A stretch of 64,000 nucleotides of DNA, from positions 26,278 to 90,277 of the forward strand of contig CAYXBY010000001.1 in assembly GCA_964463325.1 (NCBI GenBank), read 5' to 3'. The stretch comes from UMGS1002 sp964463325. Lineage in GTDB: Bacteria > Bacillota > Clostridia > Oscillospirales > CAG-272. Below are positions 49,467 through 58,152 of this stretch, piece by piece (the stretch's first letter is position 1; the number at the start of each line of letters is the position of its first letter). A program made the translations under genes and the position numbers. Under the pieces are notes generated by a model. That model ran no database searches. It saw nothing but the letters and a program-made list of their open reading frames with translations, and was not told where the DNA came from.

Positions 49467-50387
49467 ATGGAGCTTTTGGTCGGCACAGAATATTCGGGGC
49501 GCATGCTGCGTGAGCTGCTGCGCGGCGAGCTGCACATCTCGTCGCGGCTGCTGGCTCGGCTGAAGCAGGACGAGCACGGAATACTTGTGAACGGTCAGCG
49601 GGTGACGGTGCGCTGCCTGCTGCACGACGGTGACAAAGTCACACTGGCGGACTTCCCCGCCGAGTCGCAGCCCAAGGTCGAGCCGGTCAAGTTTGACATC
49701 GAGATAGTTTACAGCGACGAATATCTGACCGTCGTCAACAAGCCGCCCTACATGCCGACACACCCCTCGCACGATCATTACGACGACACTCTCGCCAATG
49801 CGCTGGCCTATATTCATCGAGACGACGCGCAGCCCTACGTTTTTCGTCCCGTCAGCCGCCTCGACCGCAACACCAGCGGTCTTGTGACCGTCGCCGCGAC
49901 CAAATACGCCTCCTGTCAGCTCAATCGGCTGATGCAGTCGGGCGGTTTTTCCAAGCGCTATATCGCCATAACCGACGGCGTGCCGACGCAGCCCGAGGGG
50001 CGCATACATACCGGCATCCGCCGCACTGCCGAAAGCATTATAGTCCGCGAGGTCTGCGAGCTCGGCACGCCCGGCTCCGAGGAGGCCATCACCGACTACC
50101 GAACACTGGCGTCCGACGGCGAGCACGCGCTGCTCGAGCTGCATCCCATCACGGGGCGCACCCACCAGCTGCGAGTGCATTTGGCCTCTGTCCTCGGCAC
50201 CCCCATCTGCGGCGACGACCTGTACGGCGCCTCCTGCGAGCTTATCGGTCGGCAGGCGCTGCACGCCATCGGCCTCAAGCTGACTCACCCCATCACCGGC
50301 GAGCAGCTGACGCTCCACGCGCCTCCGCCCGAGGACATGCGCACGCTCAGCACCCGCCTGTTCCCCACCCTTGATCTGAAAGGATAA
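49467..50387 (+). CDS. RluA/RluD-family RNA pseudouridine synthase
   Basis: 306 residues from ATG 49467 (GGGAGGG 5 nt upstream; an ATG at 49440 has no such site). Residues ~1-75 are an S4-like RNA-binding domain (RMLRELLRGELHISSRLLARLK). The catalytic domain has VYSDEYLTVVNKPPYMPTHPS, the RPVSRLDRNTSGLVTVA motif with catalytic Asp, FSKRYIAITDG, and HPITGRTHQLRVHLASVLGTPICGDDLYG (quoted in parts). The exact rRNA target cannot be read from sequence. Ends by overlapping the reading frame of the next gene. Confidence 0.93.
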   Translation: MELLVGTEYSGRMLRELLRGELHISSRLLARLKQDEHGILVNGQRVTVRCLLHDGDKVTLADFPAESQPKVEPVKFDIEIVYSDEYLTVVNKPPYMPTHPSHDHYDDTLANALAYIHRDDAQPYVFRPVSRLDRNTSGLVTVAATKYASCQLNRLMQSGGFSKRYIAITDGVPTQPEGRIHTGIRRTAESIIVREVCELGTPGSEEAITDYRTLASDGEHALLELHPITGRTHQLRVHLASVLGTPICGDDLYGASCELIGRQALHAIGLKLTHPITGEQLTLHAPPPEDMRTLSTRLFPTLDLKG

Positions 50388-50392
50388 TGCTT

Positions 50393-51610
50393 ATGAATGA
50401 TGATAAAAATATCAGTCCGCACGAGGCCGAAACTCCCGAGCTCACTCCACCGCCCGAGACGCCGACAACCGACGAGATGTTCCCCACACCCGAGGCCGCA
50501 CCACCGGTGCGCTATCACCTGCCACTGGTCAGCAAAATCCTGTTTGCGCTGGCGAGCGTCAGCGCCATTGTCTACCTTATCGCCATGCATAGCACCGCCG
50601 TCGCCGACTTTGTCTCGCGCTACCCCGGTTCGGTCGTCCGCGCGACGCTGGCGCACCTGACAAACTGGCTGCCCTGCTCGCTGGCCGAGGCGCTGGTGCT
50701 GTTTTTGCCGGTAATACTGTTCTTTCTCATACGCGCCGCCGTCAAAAAATACAGCGACAGCTGGCACAACACGCTGGTCTACCTCGGCATGCTGCTGTCG
50801 GTGGCATCGCTGCTGCTCACGCTCATGGTCTGGGGCTTCGGCACCGGATATTACGGCCGGACGCTCGACCGCAAGCTGGGGCTCGAGCGCCGCGACGTCA
50901 GCGCCGACGAGCTGAAATATACCGCCGAACAGCTGATAGAACATGTCAACCGCACGGCCGAGGACGTCACCTTTCGCTATCAGAATTTCTCGGTAATGCC
51001 CTTCTCGCTCGACGAAATGAACGACAAGCTGCTCGAGGCCTACGACCGCGTCAGCGACAAGCACAGCTTTGTGCAGCGACTGAACAGCCGTGTCAAGCCG
51101 GTGGTCAACAGCGAGCTGTGGTCGTACACACACATCACCGGCGTCTATTCCTACTTCACCGGCGAGGCCAATATCAACGTCAATTTTCCCGACTACACCA
51201 TCGTCTACACCGCCGCTCACGAGCTGGCGCACCAGCGCGGCATCGCCCGCGAGGACGAGGCCAATTTCATGGCCTTCCTTGTCTGCACCTCCAGCGACGA
51301 CCCTTATATCCAATATTGCGGCTATCTCAATATGTACGAATACGTCCGCAACTCGCTCTACACCGCCAGCCCCGACATGTACAACGAGGTGCGCGGCAAG
51401 CTGGACCTCAGGGTCCAGTACGAGATGGCCGCCTACTCAAGCTTCTTCGACAAATACCGCCACAACGTGGTGGCCAACGTAAGCGAAACGGTCAACGACA
51501 CCTACCTCAAGCTTCAGGGGACCGCCGGCACGCGCAGCTACGGCATGGTCACCGACCTCGCCGTTGCCTACTACCGCACATCGCAGGATACCGCCCCCAA
51601 CGCTCAATAA
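50393..51610 (+). CDS. DUF3810 membrane zinc metallopeptidase-like protein
   Basis: 405 residues from ATG 50393 (AAAGGA 8 nt upstream; an ATG two codons earlier is too close). Pro/Glu/Thr-rich cytoplasmic N-terminus (~1-40), three TM helices (ILFALASVSAIVYLIAMHS, ALVLFLPVILFFLIRAAV, LGMLLSVASLLLTLMVWGFG), then a large domain with the zinc-peptidase motif AAHELAHQRG near residue 280 followed by EDEANFMAFL (third ligand Glu). This is the DUF3810 pattern. The domain likely faces outside; its substrate is unknown. Confidence 0.88.
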   Translation: MNDDKNISPHEAETPELTPPPETPTTDEMFPTPEAAPPVRYHLPLVSKILFALASVSAIVYLIAMHSTAVADFVSRYPGSVVRATLAHLTNWLPCSLAEALVLFLPVILFFLIRAAVKKYSDSWHNTLVYLGMLLSVASLLLTLMVWGFGTGYYGRTLDRKLGLERRDVSADELKYTAEQLIEHVNRTAEDVTFRYQNFSVMPFSLDEMNDKLLEAYDRVSDKHSFVQRLNSRVKPVVNSELWSYTHITGVYSYFTGEANINVNFPDYTIVYTAAHELAHQRGIAREDEANFMAFLVCTSSDDPYIQYCGYLNMYEYVRNSLYTASPDMYNEVRGKLDLRVQYEMAAYSSFFDKYRHNVVANVSETVNDTYLKLQGTAGTRSYGMVTDLAVAYYRTSQDTAPNAQ

Positions 51611-51648
51611 TTCGCGATACAGCGCGACTGACGCTGTCGCAAAACCCG

Positions 51649-51682
51649 CCCTCATCGCATATAATAGCGATGAGGGCATTTT
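51649..51682 (+). terminator. intrinsic terminator after the DUF3810 gene
   Basis: CCCTCATCGC (51649-51658), 8-nt loop, GCGATGAGGG (51667-51676), then CATTTT. About 40 nt past the stop. Confidence 0.75.
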
Positions 51683-51761
51683 GCATAATTATTATGTTAA
51701 AATTTCGTACATTTTTCCTTAAAAAAATTTTCAAAAAAGGCTTTTATTTTTTGACTTTATA

Positions 51762-51770
51762 TGATATAAT
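51762..51770 (+). promoter_or_regulatory. extended -10 upstream of murA
   Basis: TGATATAAT (TGn extended -10, TATAAT at 51765-51770) with a poor -35. It would give a ~137-nt leader before murA. The rest of 51683-51913 is AT-rich then GC-rich, with no gene visible. Confidence 0.5.
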
Positions 51771-51913
51771 ATAGTCACCCGAATTGTCGTATGTGATTTT
51801 TGGGTGTTTTTACGCTTTGGGGGCTGTGAATAAGTCAAATTTTATTGTGAACGCCCGCAAATATTCTTTGTAAAGGATTGACCCGGCCCCGAGCCGTGGC
51901 GTGGATATATATC

Positions 51914-53206
51914 ATGGAAAAAATAGTCATCAACGGTGGTAACAAGCTCTACGGCGATATATATGTGGACGGCATGAAAAATGCCGCGCTCCCCATCCTC
52001 TTTGCCACTATCCTCACCGGGGACAGATGCGTCATTGAGAATCTTCCTCCAATAAGCGATATAAACACCACCCTCGACATTCTCCGCTCAATGGGCGCCA
52101 GCGTGCGTCTTTTGAATAAAACGACCGCAGAGATCGACACAGCGCATGTCGTCGGCGGCACCTCCCCCTATGATCTGGCGAGCAAGATGCGTGCCTCCAC
52201 ATATCTTCTTGGCGCTGAGCTGGGGCGTTTCGGTGCCGCCCGAGTCGGTTGGCCGGGGGGCTGCGACTTTGTTTCGCGCCCCATCGACCAGCACATCAAG
52301 GGCTTTGAGGCGCTGGGCGCTACCGAGTGCAGCGACGGCGGTTATATCCGCCTTGAGACCGACGCTCCCCTGCGCGGCACGACGGTGTATTTTGACGTCT
52401 GCTCTGTTGGCGCGACCTGCAACCTGATTCTTGCATCCGTTCTCGCCGAGGGCACGACCGTGCTTGACAATGCCGCCCGCGAGCCGCATATCGTCGACCT
52501 TGCCAACTTCCTCAACTCCTGCGGTGCCGAGATCTACGGCGCCGGCACCAGCACAATCAAGATAAAGGGCGTCAGCCAGCTGCACGGCTGCGAGTACGCC
52601 ATCATTCCCGATATGATCGAGGCGGGGACGTACATGGCAGCTGTCGCTGCAACAGGCGGCCGAGTGAATGTTCGCAATGTCATCCCGAAGCACGTTGAGA
52701 GCATATCCGCCAAGCTGATAGAAATGGGCGTTTGCGTTGAAGAGCATGACGATTACATATCCGTTTCATCTAACGGTCACATCAACCGTACCTCTGTAAA
52801 AACGCTTCCCTACCCCGGCTTTCCAACCGACATGCAGCCCCAGTTCGCCGCACTGATGTGCCAGGCCGAGGGCGTCAGCACCGTTACCGAGGGCATTTGG
52901 GACAGCCGCTTCCGTTACCTTGAACAGCTGAGAAAAATGGGCGCGCATTACGCGCTCGACGGCAAGACCGCCACCATCTCGGGCAACGGTCAGCTGCGCG
53001 GCGCCATTGTAACATCCGTCGACCTGAGAGCAGGCGCCGCCATGATCATCGCAGGGCTGGCCGCAGCAGGCACCACGACAGTTGATGGAATCGAGCAGAC
53101 GCTCGACCGCGGCTATTACGACATCGTCGGCAAGCTGCGCGGCGTGGGCGCAGACATCACGCGAATGACGGTCTCCGAGGCCGGAAGCATCCAACTTGCT
53201 AACTAA
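51914..53206 (+). CDS. murA: UDP-N-acetylglucosamine 1-carboxyvinyltransferase
   Basis: First committed step of peptidoglycan synthesis: adds enolpyruvate from PEP to UDP-GlcNAc. 430 residues from ATG 51914 (MEKIVINGGNKLYGDI, the normal start; the frame is open upstream but without homology, and the ribosome-binding site is weak). Marks: GMKNAALPILFATILTGD, SKMRASTYLLGAELGRFG, the WPGGCDFVSRPIDQH loop with the active-site Cys (the residue fosfomycin alkylates), PDMIEAGTYMAAVAATGG, PGFPTDMQPQFAAL, DLRAGAAMIIAGLAA. Monocistronic with its own terminator. Confidence 0.95.
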   Translation: MEKIVINGGNKLYGDIYVDGMKNAALPILFATILTGDRCVIENLPPISDINTTLDILRSMGASVRLLNKTTAEIDTAHVVGGTSPYDLASKMRASTYLLGAELGRFGAARVGWPGGCDFVSRPIDQHIKGFEALGATECSDGGYIRLETDAPLRGTTVYFDVCSVGATCNLILASVLAEGTTVLDNAAREPHIVDLANFLNSCGAEIYGAGTSTIKIKGVSQLHGCEYAIIPDMIEAGTYMAAVAATGGRVNVRNVIPKHVESISAKLIEMGVCVEEHDDYISVSSNGHINRTSVKTLPYPGFPTDMQPQFAALMCQAEGVSTVTEGIWDSRFRYLEQLRKMGAHYALDGKTATISGNGQLRGAIVTSVDLRAGAAMIIAGLAAAGTTTVDGIEQTLDRGYYDIVGKLRGVGADITRMTVSEAGSIQLAN

Positions 53207-53224
53207 TCAAAAATCGAATACCAC

Positions 53225-53262
53225 AGAGCCGGGAGGGCAAAAGTCTCCCGGCTCTTTTTTTG
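53225..53262 (+). terminator. intrinsic terminator after murA
   Basis: AGAGCCGGGAG (53225-53235), 9-nt loop, CTCCCGGCTCT (53245-53255), then a run of seven T. Confidence 0.92.
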
Positions 53263-54008
53263 CGTTCCACGCACCACCCGACCACCAAAGCGGAGCGCAC
53301 AACGCAGTGTTGTATCGTGTGACCTTTCCTCTGCCGCAGCGCCGACCCACGCACCAGCAAGTAAAAGCACGGACGTGTCAGCTATATGCCACCGTGCAGG
53401 ACGCCAAGCTCGTGTCGACAGCCACCCCCAAAAAAATGAATATTAAATGAATATTAATGAATGCCGCCGTCATCAGAGCACGCGTGCACGTCTGCGTCGC
53501 AATCCGCCGCGCATGACAAGTCCGCAGCCCTGCACGGCGGCTTTTTTTGCTTTTAGAGCGCTCCTTTGACGTTTTTTTGCAGTCTCAACGCTTTCAAAAA
53601 ACCGATAACGGCGTTTTTTACGAGATTTTTACCGTTTTAGTACTATTTTTTACGAGATTTTGCTGTTGAGGTTCTGAATTTTGACTCGAAATTTTGACTT
53701 TTCGATTTTTGTCGTACTAATTTTTTACCGTAAAAATCGGCGCAAAAAATAGAACTTTTGATTTTTTGATGGTAAAAATATAGAATTAAATTTGTTTCAA
53801 TTCTGTTCGCTATTATGGGACATTTTTGCATAAAATTCATCGTTTTTTGACGTCTTTTTTCTTCCCCGAGTCACAGCTGTCAGCAAAAAACGTGCAAATA
53901 CCTCGTTTGTCGAGTCCGCACTACCGATGCCAGCAGGCATCGCCACAGAGGTCATTGTTCACTCTCGCCGCATCCAATACAGCTCGTTCATTCCACACAG
54001 ACGCAAAA
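53263..54008. other. gene-poor interval with AT-rich repeats
   Basis: About 750 nt with no credible coding sequence. Contents: two tandem copies of ATGAATATTAA (53436-53457); the terminator-ended hairpin at 53463-53548; then an AT-rich stretch (~53555-53860) in an otherwise GC-rich window, holding a 16-bp direct repeat TTTTTTACGAGATTTT at 53614-53629 and 53646-53661 (32 nt apart, about three helical turns), a TTTTTACCG motif at 53626-53634 and 53722-53730, and a TTTTTTACCGTAAAAAT near-palindrome at 53721-53737. The ORFs of 65 and 156 codons that cross it have no ribosome-binding sites and low-complexity translations. Confidence 0.6.
53463..53548 (+). ncRNA. possible small RNA or read-through terminator
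   Basis: GCCGCCGT (53463-53470) pairs perfectly with ACGGCGGC (53534-53541), enclosing ~63 nt with further self-complementary GC-rich runs (GCACGCGTGC), followed by seven T. It ends like an intrinsic terminator but lies 200 nt beyond the murA terminator. The AT-rich tandem repeat just upstream could contain its promoter. No known RNA family recognised. Confidence 0.35.
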
Positions 54009-54045
54009 AAGACGACACACGGTTGTAGCAACCGCGTATCGTCTT
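54004..54045 (-). terminator. intrinsic terminator after the cysteine desulfurase gene
   Basis: Minus strand AAGACGATACGCGGTTG (54045-54029) pairs with CAACCGTGTGTCGTCTT (54025-54009, two G-T pairs), loop CTA, then TTTTTTGCG. About 90 nt past the stop. Confidence 0.85.
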
Positions 54046-54136
54046 CCCTGCTGCGCTCCGCCCAGCGTCCGACAGCACACCGGACGATTTCTTGCGCCGC
54101 CTCATCCAAGGCCAACAGCAATGGAACGCTTTGTAT

Positions 54137-55300
54137 TCATTTTATTCTAACCAGCCGTTCGAGGCCACCGCGCAGCGCGTCTATCAGCGTGTCAATGTCC
54201 GCCTCGGTGCTCTCGGGGCACAGGCTGACGCGCAGTGAGCAGACTGCGTCTCGCTCGCTAAGTCCAAAGCCCTTCAGCGCCGACGAGATGTGCTGACTGT
54301 GTGACGAGCAGGCCGATCCGCCCGACACTGCCACCCCTGCCGCCGACAAAAAGTGCACCATAGTTTCGCTCTTGATGCCCGGCAACGTCAGGTTGATTAT
54401 ATGTGGAGCACGTGTGCCCATCGGCAGGTTCAATCGTATGCCGGGCAGTGCCGACAGTTCCCTTTCAGCGTGGTCGCGCACGGCGCGCATATGCGCTATA
54501 TCCGCATCCAGGCGCGGCGCGTAGCTTTCGACAGCCCCCATAAATCCGCAGATGCCGATCATGTTCTCAGTGCCGGAGCGCAGGCCGCTCTCTTGTCCGC
54601 CGCCGTGAATGACAGGCGACAGCCGCCGCGTCTTAAGCAGCTCGCGCGAGACGCACAGCGCCCCAACGCCCTTAGGGCCGTGGATCTTATGTGCGCTTAC
54701 CGTCATCATATCAGCGCCAAGCCTTGCCGGGCTCAGCCCGCTCACCTTGAGATATCCCTGTGTCGCATCGCAGTGCGTGACTATGCCAGGGCAGGCGCGG
54801 CGAGCCGCCGCAAATGCCGACGTAACGTCATAAAGTGCGCCGGTCTCATTATTGACCAGCATCAGGCTGATCAGCATTGCCCCGCCCTCAAGCGCCACGC
54901 CGAGTGCGTTGACGTCGAGCACACCGCCGCGCGTCGGTATGCGCACAAGCTCAAAGCCCTGCGCCGCCAGCCACTCTGCCGGCTTTTCCACTGACGGGTG
55001 CTCAGAATCAGAAATAATAATGCGCCGCGAGGCATGCCGCGCCTTTGCCGCAGCAACACCGCACAGCGCCATGTTGTTTGCCTCAGTCCCCGAGCCGGTA
55101 AAAAACAACTCATAATTTCCGTTTTTGCGAATTCCAAGCGACGAAAGCACCGTCTGCCGAGCCTCGCCCAGCCGCACAGAGGCATCATACCCCACAGAAT
55201 GAAGCGACGACGGATTGCCAAAGCAATCCATCGCCTCAATCATTCTCTTACGAGCGCCATCGCACAGGGCAGTCGTGGCGCTGTTATCGAGATATATCAT
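54137..55300 (-). CDS. cysteine desulfurase, NifS/IscS family
   Basis: 387 residues. Releases sulfur from L-cysteine as an enzyme persulfide. Marks: MIYLDNSATTALCDGAR, YFGNPSS-type FGNPSSLHSVG, FTGSGTEANNMAL, SDSEHPSVEKP (PLP-stacking His), MLVNNETGALYD, HCDATQGYLKV, SAHKIHGPKGVGAL with the Schiff-base Lys near residue 202, and the catalytic Cys loop SGGSACSSHSQHIS. Class I (NifS-like) by its loop. No thiI, iscU or nifU gene is adjacent on either side. Overlaps the upstream lipoprotein stop (ATGA). A second, different desulfurase-family enzyme lies at 5066-6211. Confidence 0.93.
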   Translation of the reverse strand: MIYLDNSATTALCDGARKRMIEAMDCFGNPSSLHSVGYDASVRLGEARQTVLSSLGIRKNGNYELFFTGSGTEANNMALCGVAAAKARHASRRIIISDSEHPSVEKPAEWLAAQGFELVRIPTRGGVLDVNALGVALEGGAMLISLMLVNNETGALYDVTSAFAAARRACPGIVTHCDATQGYLKVSGLSPARLGADMMTVSAHKIHGPKGVGALCVSRELLKTRRLSPVIHGGGQESGLRSGTENMIGICGFMGAVESYAPRLDADIAHMRAVRDHAERELSALPGIRLNLPMGTRAPHIINLTLPGIKSETMVHFLSAAGVAVSGGSACSSHSQHISSALKGFGLSERDAVCSLRVSLCPESTEADIDTLIDALRGGLERLVRIK

Positions 55301-55815
55301 TTGAATCTAAACACGCTAGCCATGCCATTAACCGCTTCCAGATGAGCATCAAAGTTCTCAGGGGAGGCCATATACGTCATGGTGTAATAGTAGCTGCCGT
55401 AGCCGGTGACGATTTGCAGAACCTTGTACTCCGCGCCGCTGATACCGGCGGTAAAGGTAAATGCTCGCGCATTGTGCTCACCGAGCATAGCCGCCTCATT
55501 CGAGACCAGCTCAAAGCCGGTATACTGATGCTTGTACTGCTCTTCGACCGATGCCCAGAAACTATCCAGCTCAAGCTCGCCATCGTCGGGACGGTAGAAG
55601 GTCACCATGACCATGGACTTGTCCGTCGACGAATAGTAAGCGCTATTCACGCCGCTGCCGTTGTTAATGCTCCACTGAGTCGGTGCATAAAAGTAATACG
55701 CGTCATTCTCTCCCGACACCAGCTGGTAACCATCCGGAGTCTCATTGTCGGCCGCGCAGGAGACAAGCCCCACACAGCAAATAGCCGCCAAAAGCAGGCA
55801 AATCAACTTTTTCAT
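55297..55815 (-). CDS. putative lipoprotein
   Basis: 172 residues from ATG 55815. Signal sequence KKLICLLLAAICCVGLVSC gives a lipobox LVSC with the lipidated Cys near residue 20. The mature part has the pattern of PsbP/DUF1795-like small beta proteins (YYFYAPTQWSINNGSG ... MVMVTFYRPDDGELELDSFW ... YYTMTYMASPENFDAHLEAVNGMASVFRF, in parts). Why it is co-transcribed with a cysteine desulfurase is unclear. Confidence 0.8.
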   Translation of the reverse strand: MKKLICLLLAAICCVGLVSCAADNETPDGYQLVSGENDAYYFYAPTQWSINNGSGVNSAYYSSTDKSMVMVTFYRPDDGELELDSFWASVEEQYKHQYTGFELVSNEAAMLGEHNARAFTFTAGISGAEYKVLQIVTGYGSYYYTMTYMASPENFDAHLEAVNGMASVFRFK

Positions 55816-55853
55816 GTTTCGGTTATTACCTTTCACAATTTACTTTACACATT

Positions 55854-55881
55854 ATTATAACACATTTTTTTAACTTGTCAA
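55854..55881 (-). promoter_or_regulatory. promoter of the lipoprotein-desulfurase pair
   Basis: Minus strand TTGACA (55881-55876), 16-nt spacer ending TGTGT, TATAAT (55859-55854). The -35 overlaps the end of the YnbB-type gene. Confidence 0.8.
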
Positions 55882-57143
55882 GAGCGTGATTCCAGCATTG
55901 CCGCCGCAGCGCTCAAAATTCCGATGCGCCCACTCTCATATGTCAGACCACCCTGGAAATAGGCGGTATACGGCTCCCGCAGAGGTCCGTCTGCCGACAG
56001 CTCGATTGAAGCCCCCTGCACAAAGGCACCCGCAGCCATGATCACCTTATCAGCGTAGCCCGGCATTTCCGAGGGCTCGGGTGTGACAAATGAATCAATG
56101 GGTGAGCCGGCCTGTATCCCGCGGCAGAAGCTGCACAGCCCCTCAGGGCTGCCGGTGATGACAGTCTGAATGATATCAGAGCGCGGTGTATCCCAGGACG
56201 GCTCGACGCGATATCCGAGGCTGTCAAATATGTAGGCTGCAAAATGAGCAGTCTTGACAGCCTGCGCCGTCGTATGCGGCGCATAGAACAAGCCCTTGAA
56301 CATTTTGCTCGTCTGCCCTATCGAGGCGCCCACGCCCGAGCCCTCGCCAACCGCCGTCAGACGGTAGGCAGCCAGCGTGACCGCACGCTCCGAGCCCGTA
56401 AGATAGCCACCCGTCTCGGCCATGCCGCCGCCGGGATTTTTTATCAACGAGCCGATAAGCAGATCCGCTCGCGGCTCGTGATCCTCGGTGAATTCGCCGT
56501 AGCAGTTATCCGTGACGACAAACACATCATCGCGCAGCGAGTGCGTCAGCTCCCATGCGCGTGTGATCTCGTCCGCCGTCAGCGTACGACGATTGAGATA
56601 GCCCTTGGAGCGCTGTATGAACACGACCTTGATGCGGTGTTCTGTGTCCCCTCTCAGCGCAGCCTCGAGTGCCGGATAATCGATGCCACCGTCGCGCATC
56701 TCGATCTGTCTATAGTCCACATTAAAATCCGCAAGCGAGCCGTCGCCGGTCTTGCCGCCAATGCCTATGACCTCCTCAAGCGTGTCATAAGGCTTGCCCG
56801 TCACCGACAGCATGATGTCGCCGGGACGCAGCAGACCGAACAGCCCGATCGTCAGCGCGTGAGTGCCGTTGACAATGGTATGCCGCACCAGCGCAGCCTC
56901 CGTGCCGAACACCTGTGCCCAAATGCGCTCCAGCGTGTCGCGGCCTCGGTCGTCATAGCCATAGCCAGTGGTGGGCGCGAACATGGATTCGGACGCATGA
57001 TTGTCGCGAAAAGCGGCCATCACGCGCGCGGTATTTGACTGCGAGATCGCATCAATTCTTGCAAATTGTGATTTAAGATCCGCTTCGGCTTTTTGTGCCA
57101 GCGCCTCAAGCTCAGAAGGAAAGCTGTAACCGATCATGCCCAT
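55878..57143 (-). CDS. YnbB-type methionine gamma-lyase family protein
   Basis: 421 residues; PLP fold type I enzyme of the family once called aluminium resistance protein. Marks: MFAPTTGYGYDDRGRDTLERI, VRHTIVNGTHALTIGLFGLLRPGD, SVTGKPYDTLEEVIG, QRSKGYLNRRTLT, VVTDNCYGEFTE, LIGSLIKNPGGGMAETGGYLTG (Schiff-base Lys in the SLIKNPGGG motif), and FQGGLTYESGR. The true substrate is unknown. Its start abuts the M42 gene upstream; an ATG two codons in is an alternative start. Confidence 0.9.
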   Translation of the reverse strand: MGMIGYSFPSELEALAQKAEADLKSQFARIDAISQSNTARVMAAFRDNHASESMFAPTTGYGYDDRGRDTLERIWAQVFGTEAALVRHTIVNGTHALTIGLFGLLRPGDIMLSVTGKPYDTLEEVIGIGGKTGDGSLADFNVDYRQIEMRDGGIDYPALEAALRGDTEHRIKVVFIQRSKGYLNRRTLTADEITRAWELTHSLRDDVFVVTDNCYGEFTEDHEPRADLLIGSLIKNPGGGMAETGGYLTGSERAVTLAAYRLTAVGEGSGVGASIGQTSKMFKGLFYAPHTTAQAVKTAHFAAYIFDSLGYRVEPSWDTPRSDIIQTVITGSPEGLCSFCRGIQAGSPIDSFVTPEPSEMPGYADKVIMAAGAFVQGASIELSADGPLREPYTAYFQGGLTYESGRIGILSAAAAMLESRS

Positions 57144-57144
57144 G

Positions 57145-58137
57145 TCACCTCTTCAAATATGCCAGCGTCAGCGCAACGATGTCCTCGACATCTGCGAGAT
57201 CTATCATCTCAACGCCACTGTGAATATAGCGTGAGGGAATGGAAATGGCCGCTGCCGGGCAGCCTGCGCCGGTCATCTGAATGGAGCTGGTGTCGGTGCC
57301 GCCGGCGACAAGCACCTCGCACTGATGCTTGATCTTGCCCGCCTTGGCCGTCTCGATCAGCTCGCCCACCATGCCGGTGTGGCAGATAACGGACGAATCC
57401 TTGATCTTGATGGCAGCGCCGCCGCCGAGCTTGACAGCCATGGGCTTGGAGCCGGGCGTGTCACCCGTGCGCGTGACGTCAAACACCAGCGCGCGATGGG
57501 GTGCAATGGCAAATGCCGCCGGCTTGGCACCGCGGCAGCCCACCTCCTCCTGAACGGAGAAGACAAAATAGATATCATCCTCGCATTCGCCCAGCTGCTC
57601 GGCCACCTCGACCAAAACCGCGCAGCCGATTCTGTCGTCCAGCGGGTGACCCACCACTCGGTTCCCCATCAGCCTTGTGACGCCGCCAACCACGCCAAAG
57701 CAGTCGCCGATCTTGACGCGACGCTCAGCCTCGCGACGGCTGGACGCGCCTATATCTATGCCGCATTTGTCGGCCGCCAGCTCAGCCAGCTTGGTCTCGC
57801 TGTCGGGCACCATAACGCCCTTAACGCCGCGGTCGGACACCACCTGCACATAGCTGAAGGCAGTGTAGCTTATGCCGCCGATGGGTGCGAAGCGTATCAC
57901 ACCGTTGTCCTCAATGTATGTCACAATAAAACCAATTTCGTCCATGTGAGCACACAGCATTGTCTTTCTGTGATGTGCTCCGGTGCCGTGCCTGACGGCG
58001 ATCAGGTTGCCCATGGCATCATTATAGCATTCGTCGCAAAGCGGCTCCATTATACCGCGGATGACGTCGGATATATGTACCTCGTTGCCCGAAACGCCGA
58101 GCGGCGTCGTCAGCTTTTTTAACAATTCGATCTTCAT
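57145..58137 (-). CDS. M42 family aminopeptidase (copy 1)
   Basis: 330 residues. Di-zinc tetrahedral aminopeptidase family (TET/FrvX-like). Ligands visible: His in LCAHMDEIGFIV, bridging Asp in GHPLDDRIGCAVLVE, catalytic Glu pair in SVQEEVGCRGA, Asp in VFDVTRTGDTPG, His in SRYIHSGVEMI. The apical PDZ-like lid domain lies between (EDNGVIRFAPIGGI ... KIGDCFGVVGGV). It is the third in a run of three consecutive M42 genes. Confidence 0.93.
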   Translation of the reverse strand: MKIELLKKLTTPLGVSGNEVHISDVIRGIMEPLCDECYNDAMGNLIAVRHGTGAHHRKTMLCAHMDEIGFIVTYIEDNGVIRFAPIGGISYTAFSYVQVVSDRGVKGVMVPDSETKLAELAADKCGIDIGASSRREAERRVKIGDCFGVVGGVTRLMGNRVVGHPLDDRIGCAVLVEVAEQLGECEDDIYFVFSVQEEVGCRGAKPAAFAIAPHRALVFDVTRTGDTPGSKPMAVKLGGGAAIKIKDSSVICHTGMVGELIETAKAGKIKHQCEVLVAGGTDTSSIQMTGAGCPAAAISIPSRYIHSGVEMIDLADVEDIVALTLAYLKR

Positions 58138-58152
58138 TTTTGACCTCCAAAT

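Noticed and set aside
53436..53661. CRISPR array or replication origin
   Set aside because: Only two copies of each repeat, with no regular spacers, no cas genes and no DnaA-box cluster that I can recognise.
53643..54296. Two ORFs (65 codons minus, 156 codons plus) in the AT-rich interval
   Set aside because: Low-complexity Lys/Phe or Ser/Arg translations, no ribosome-binding site; the longer one runs into the end of the desulfurase gene and the terminator.
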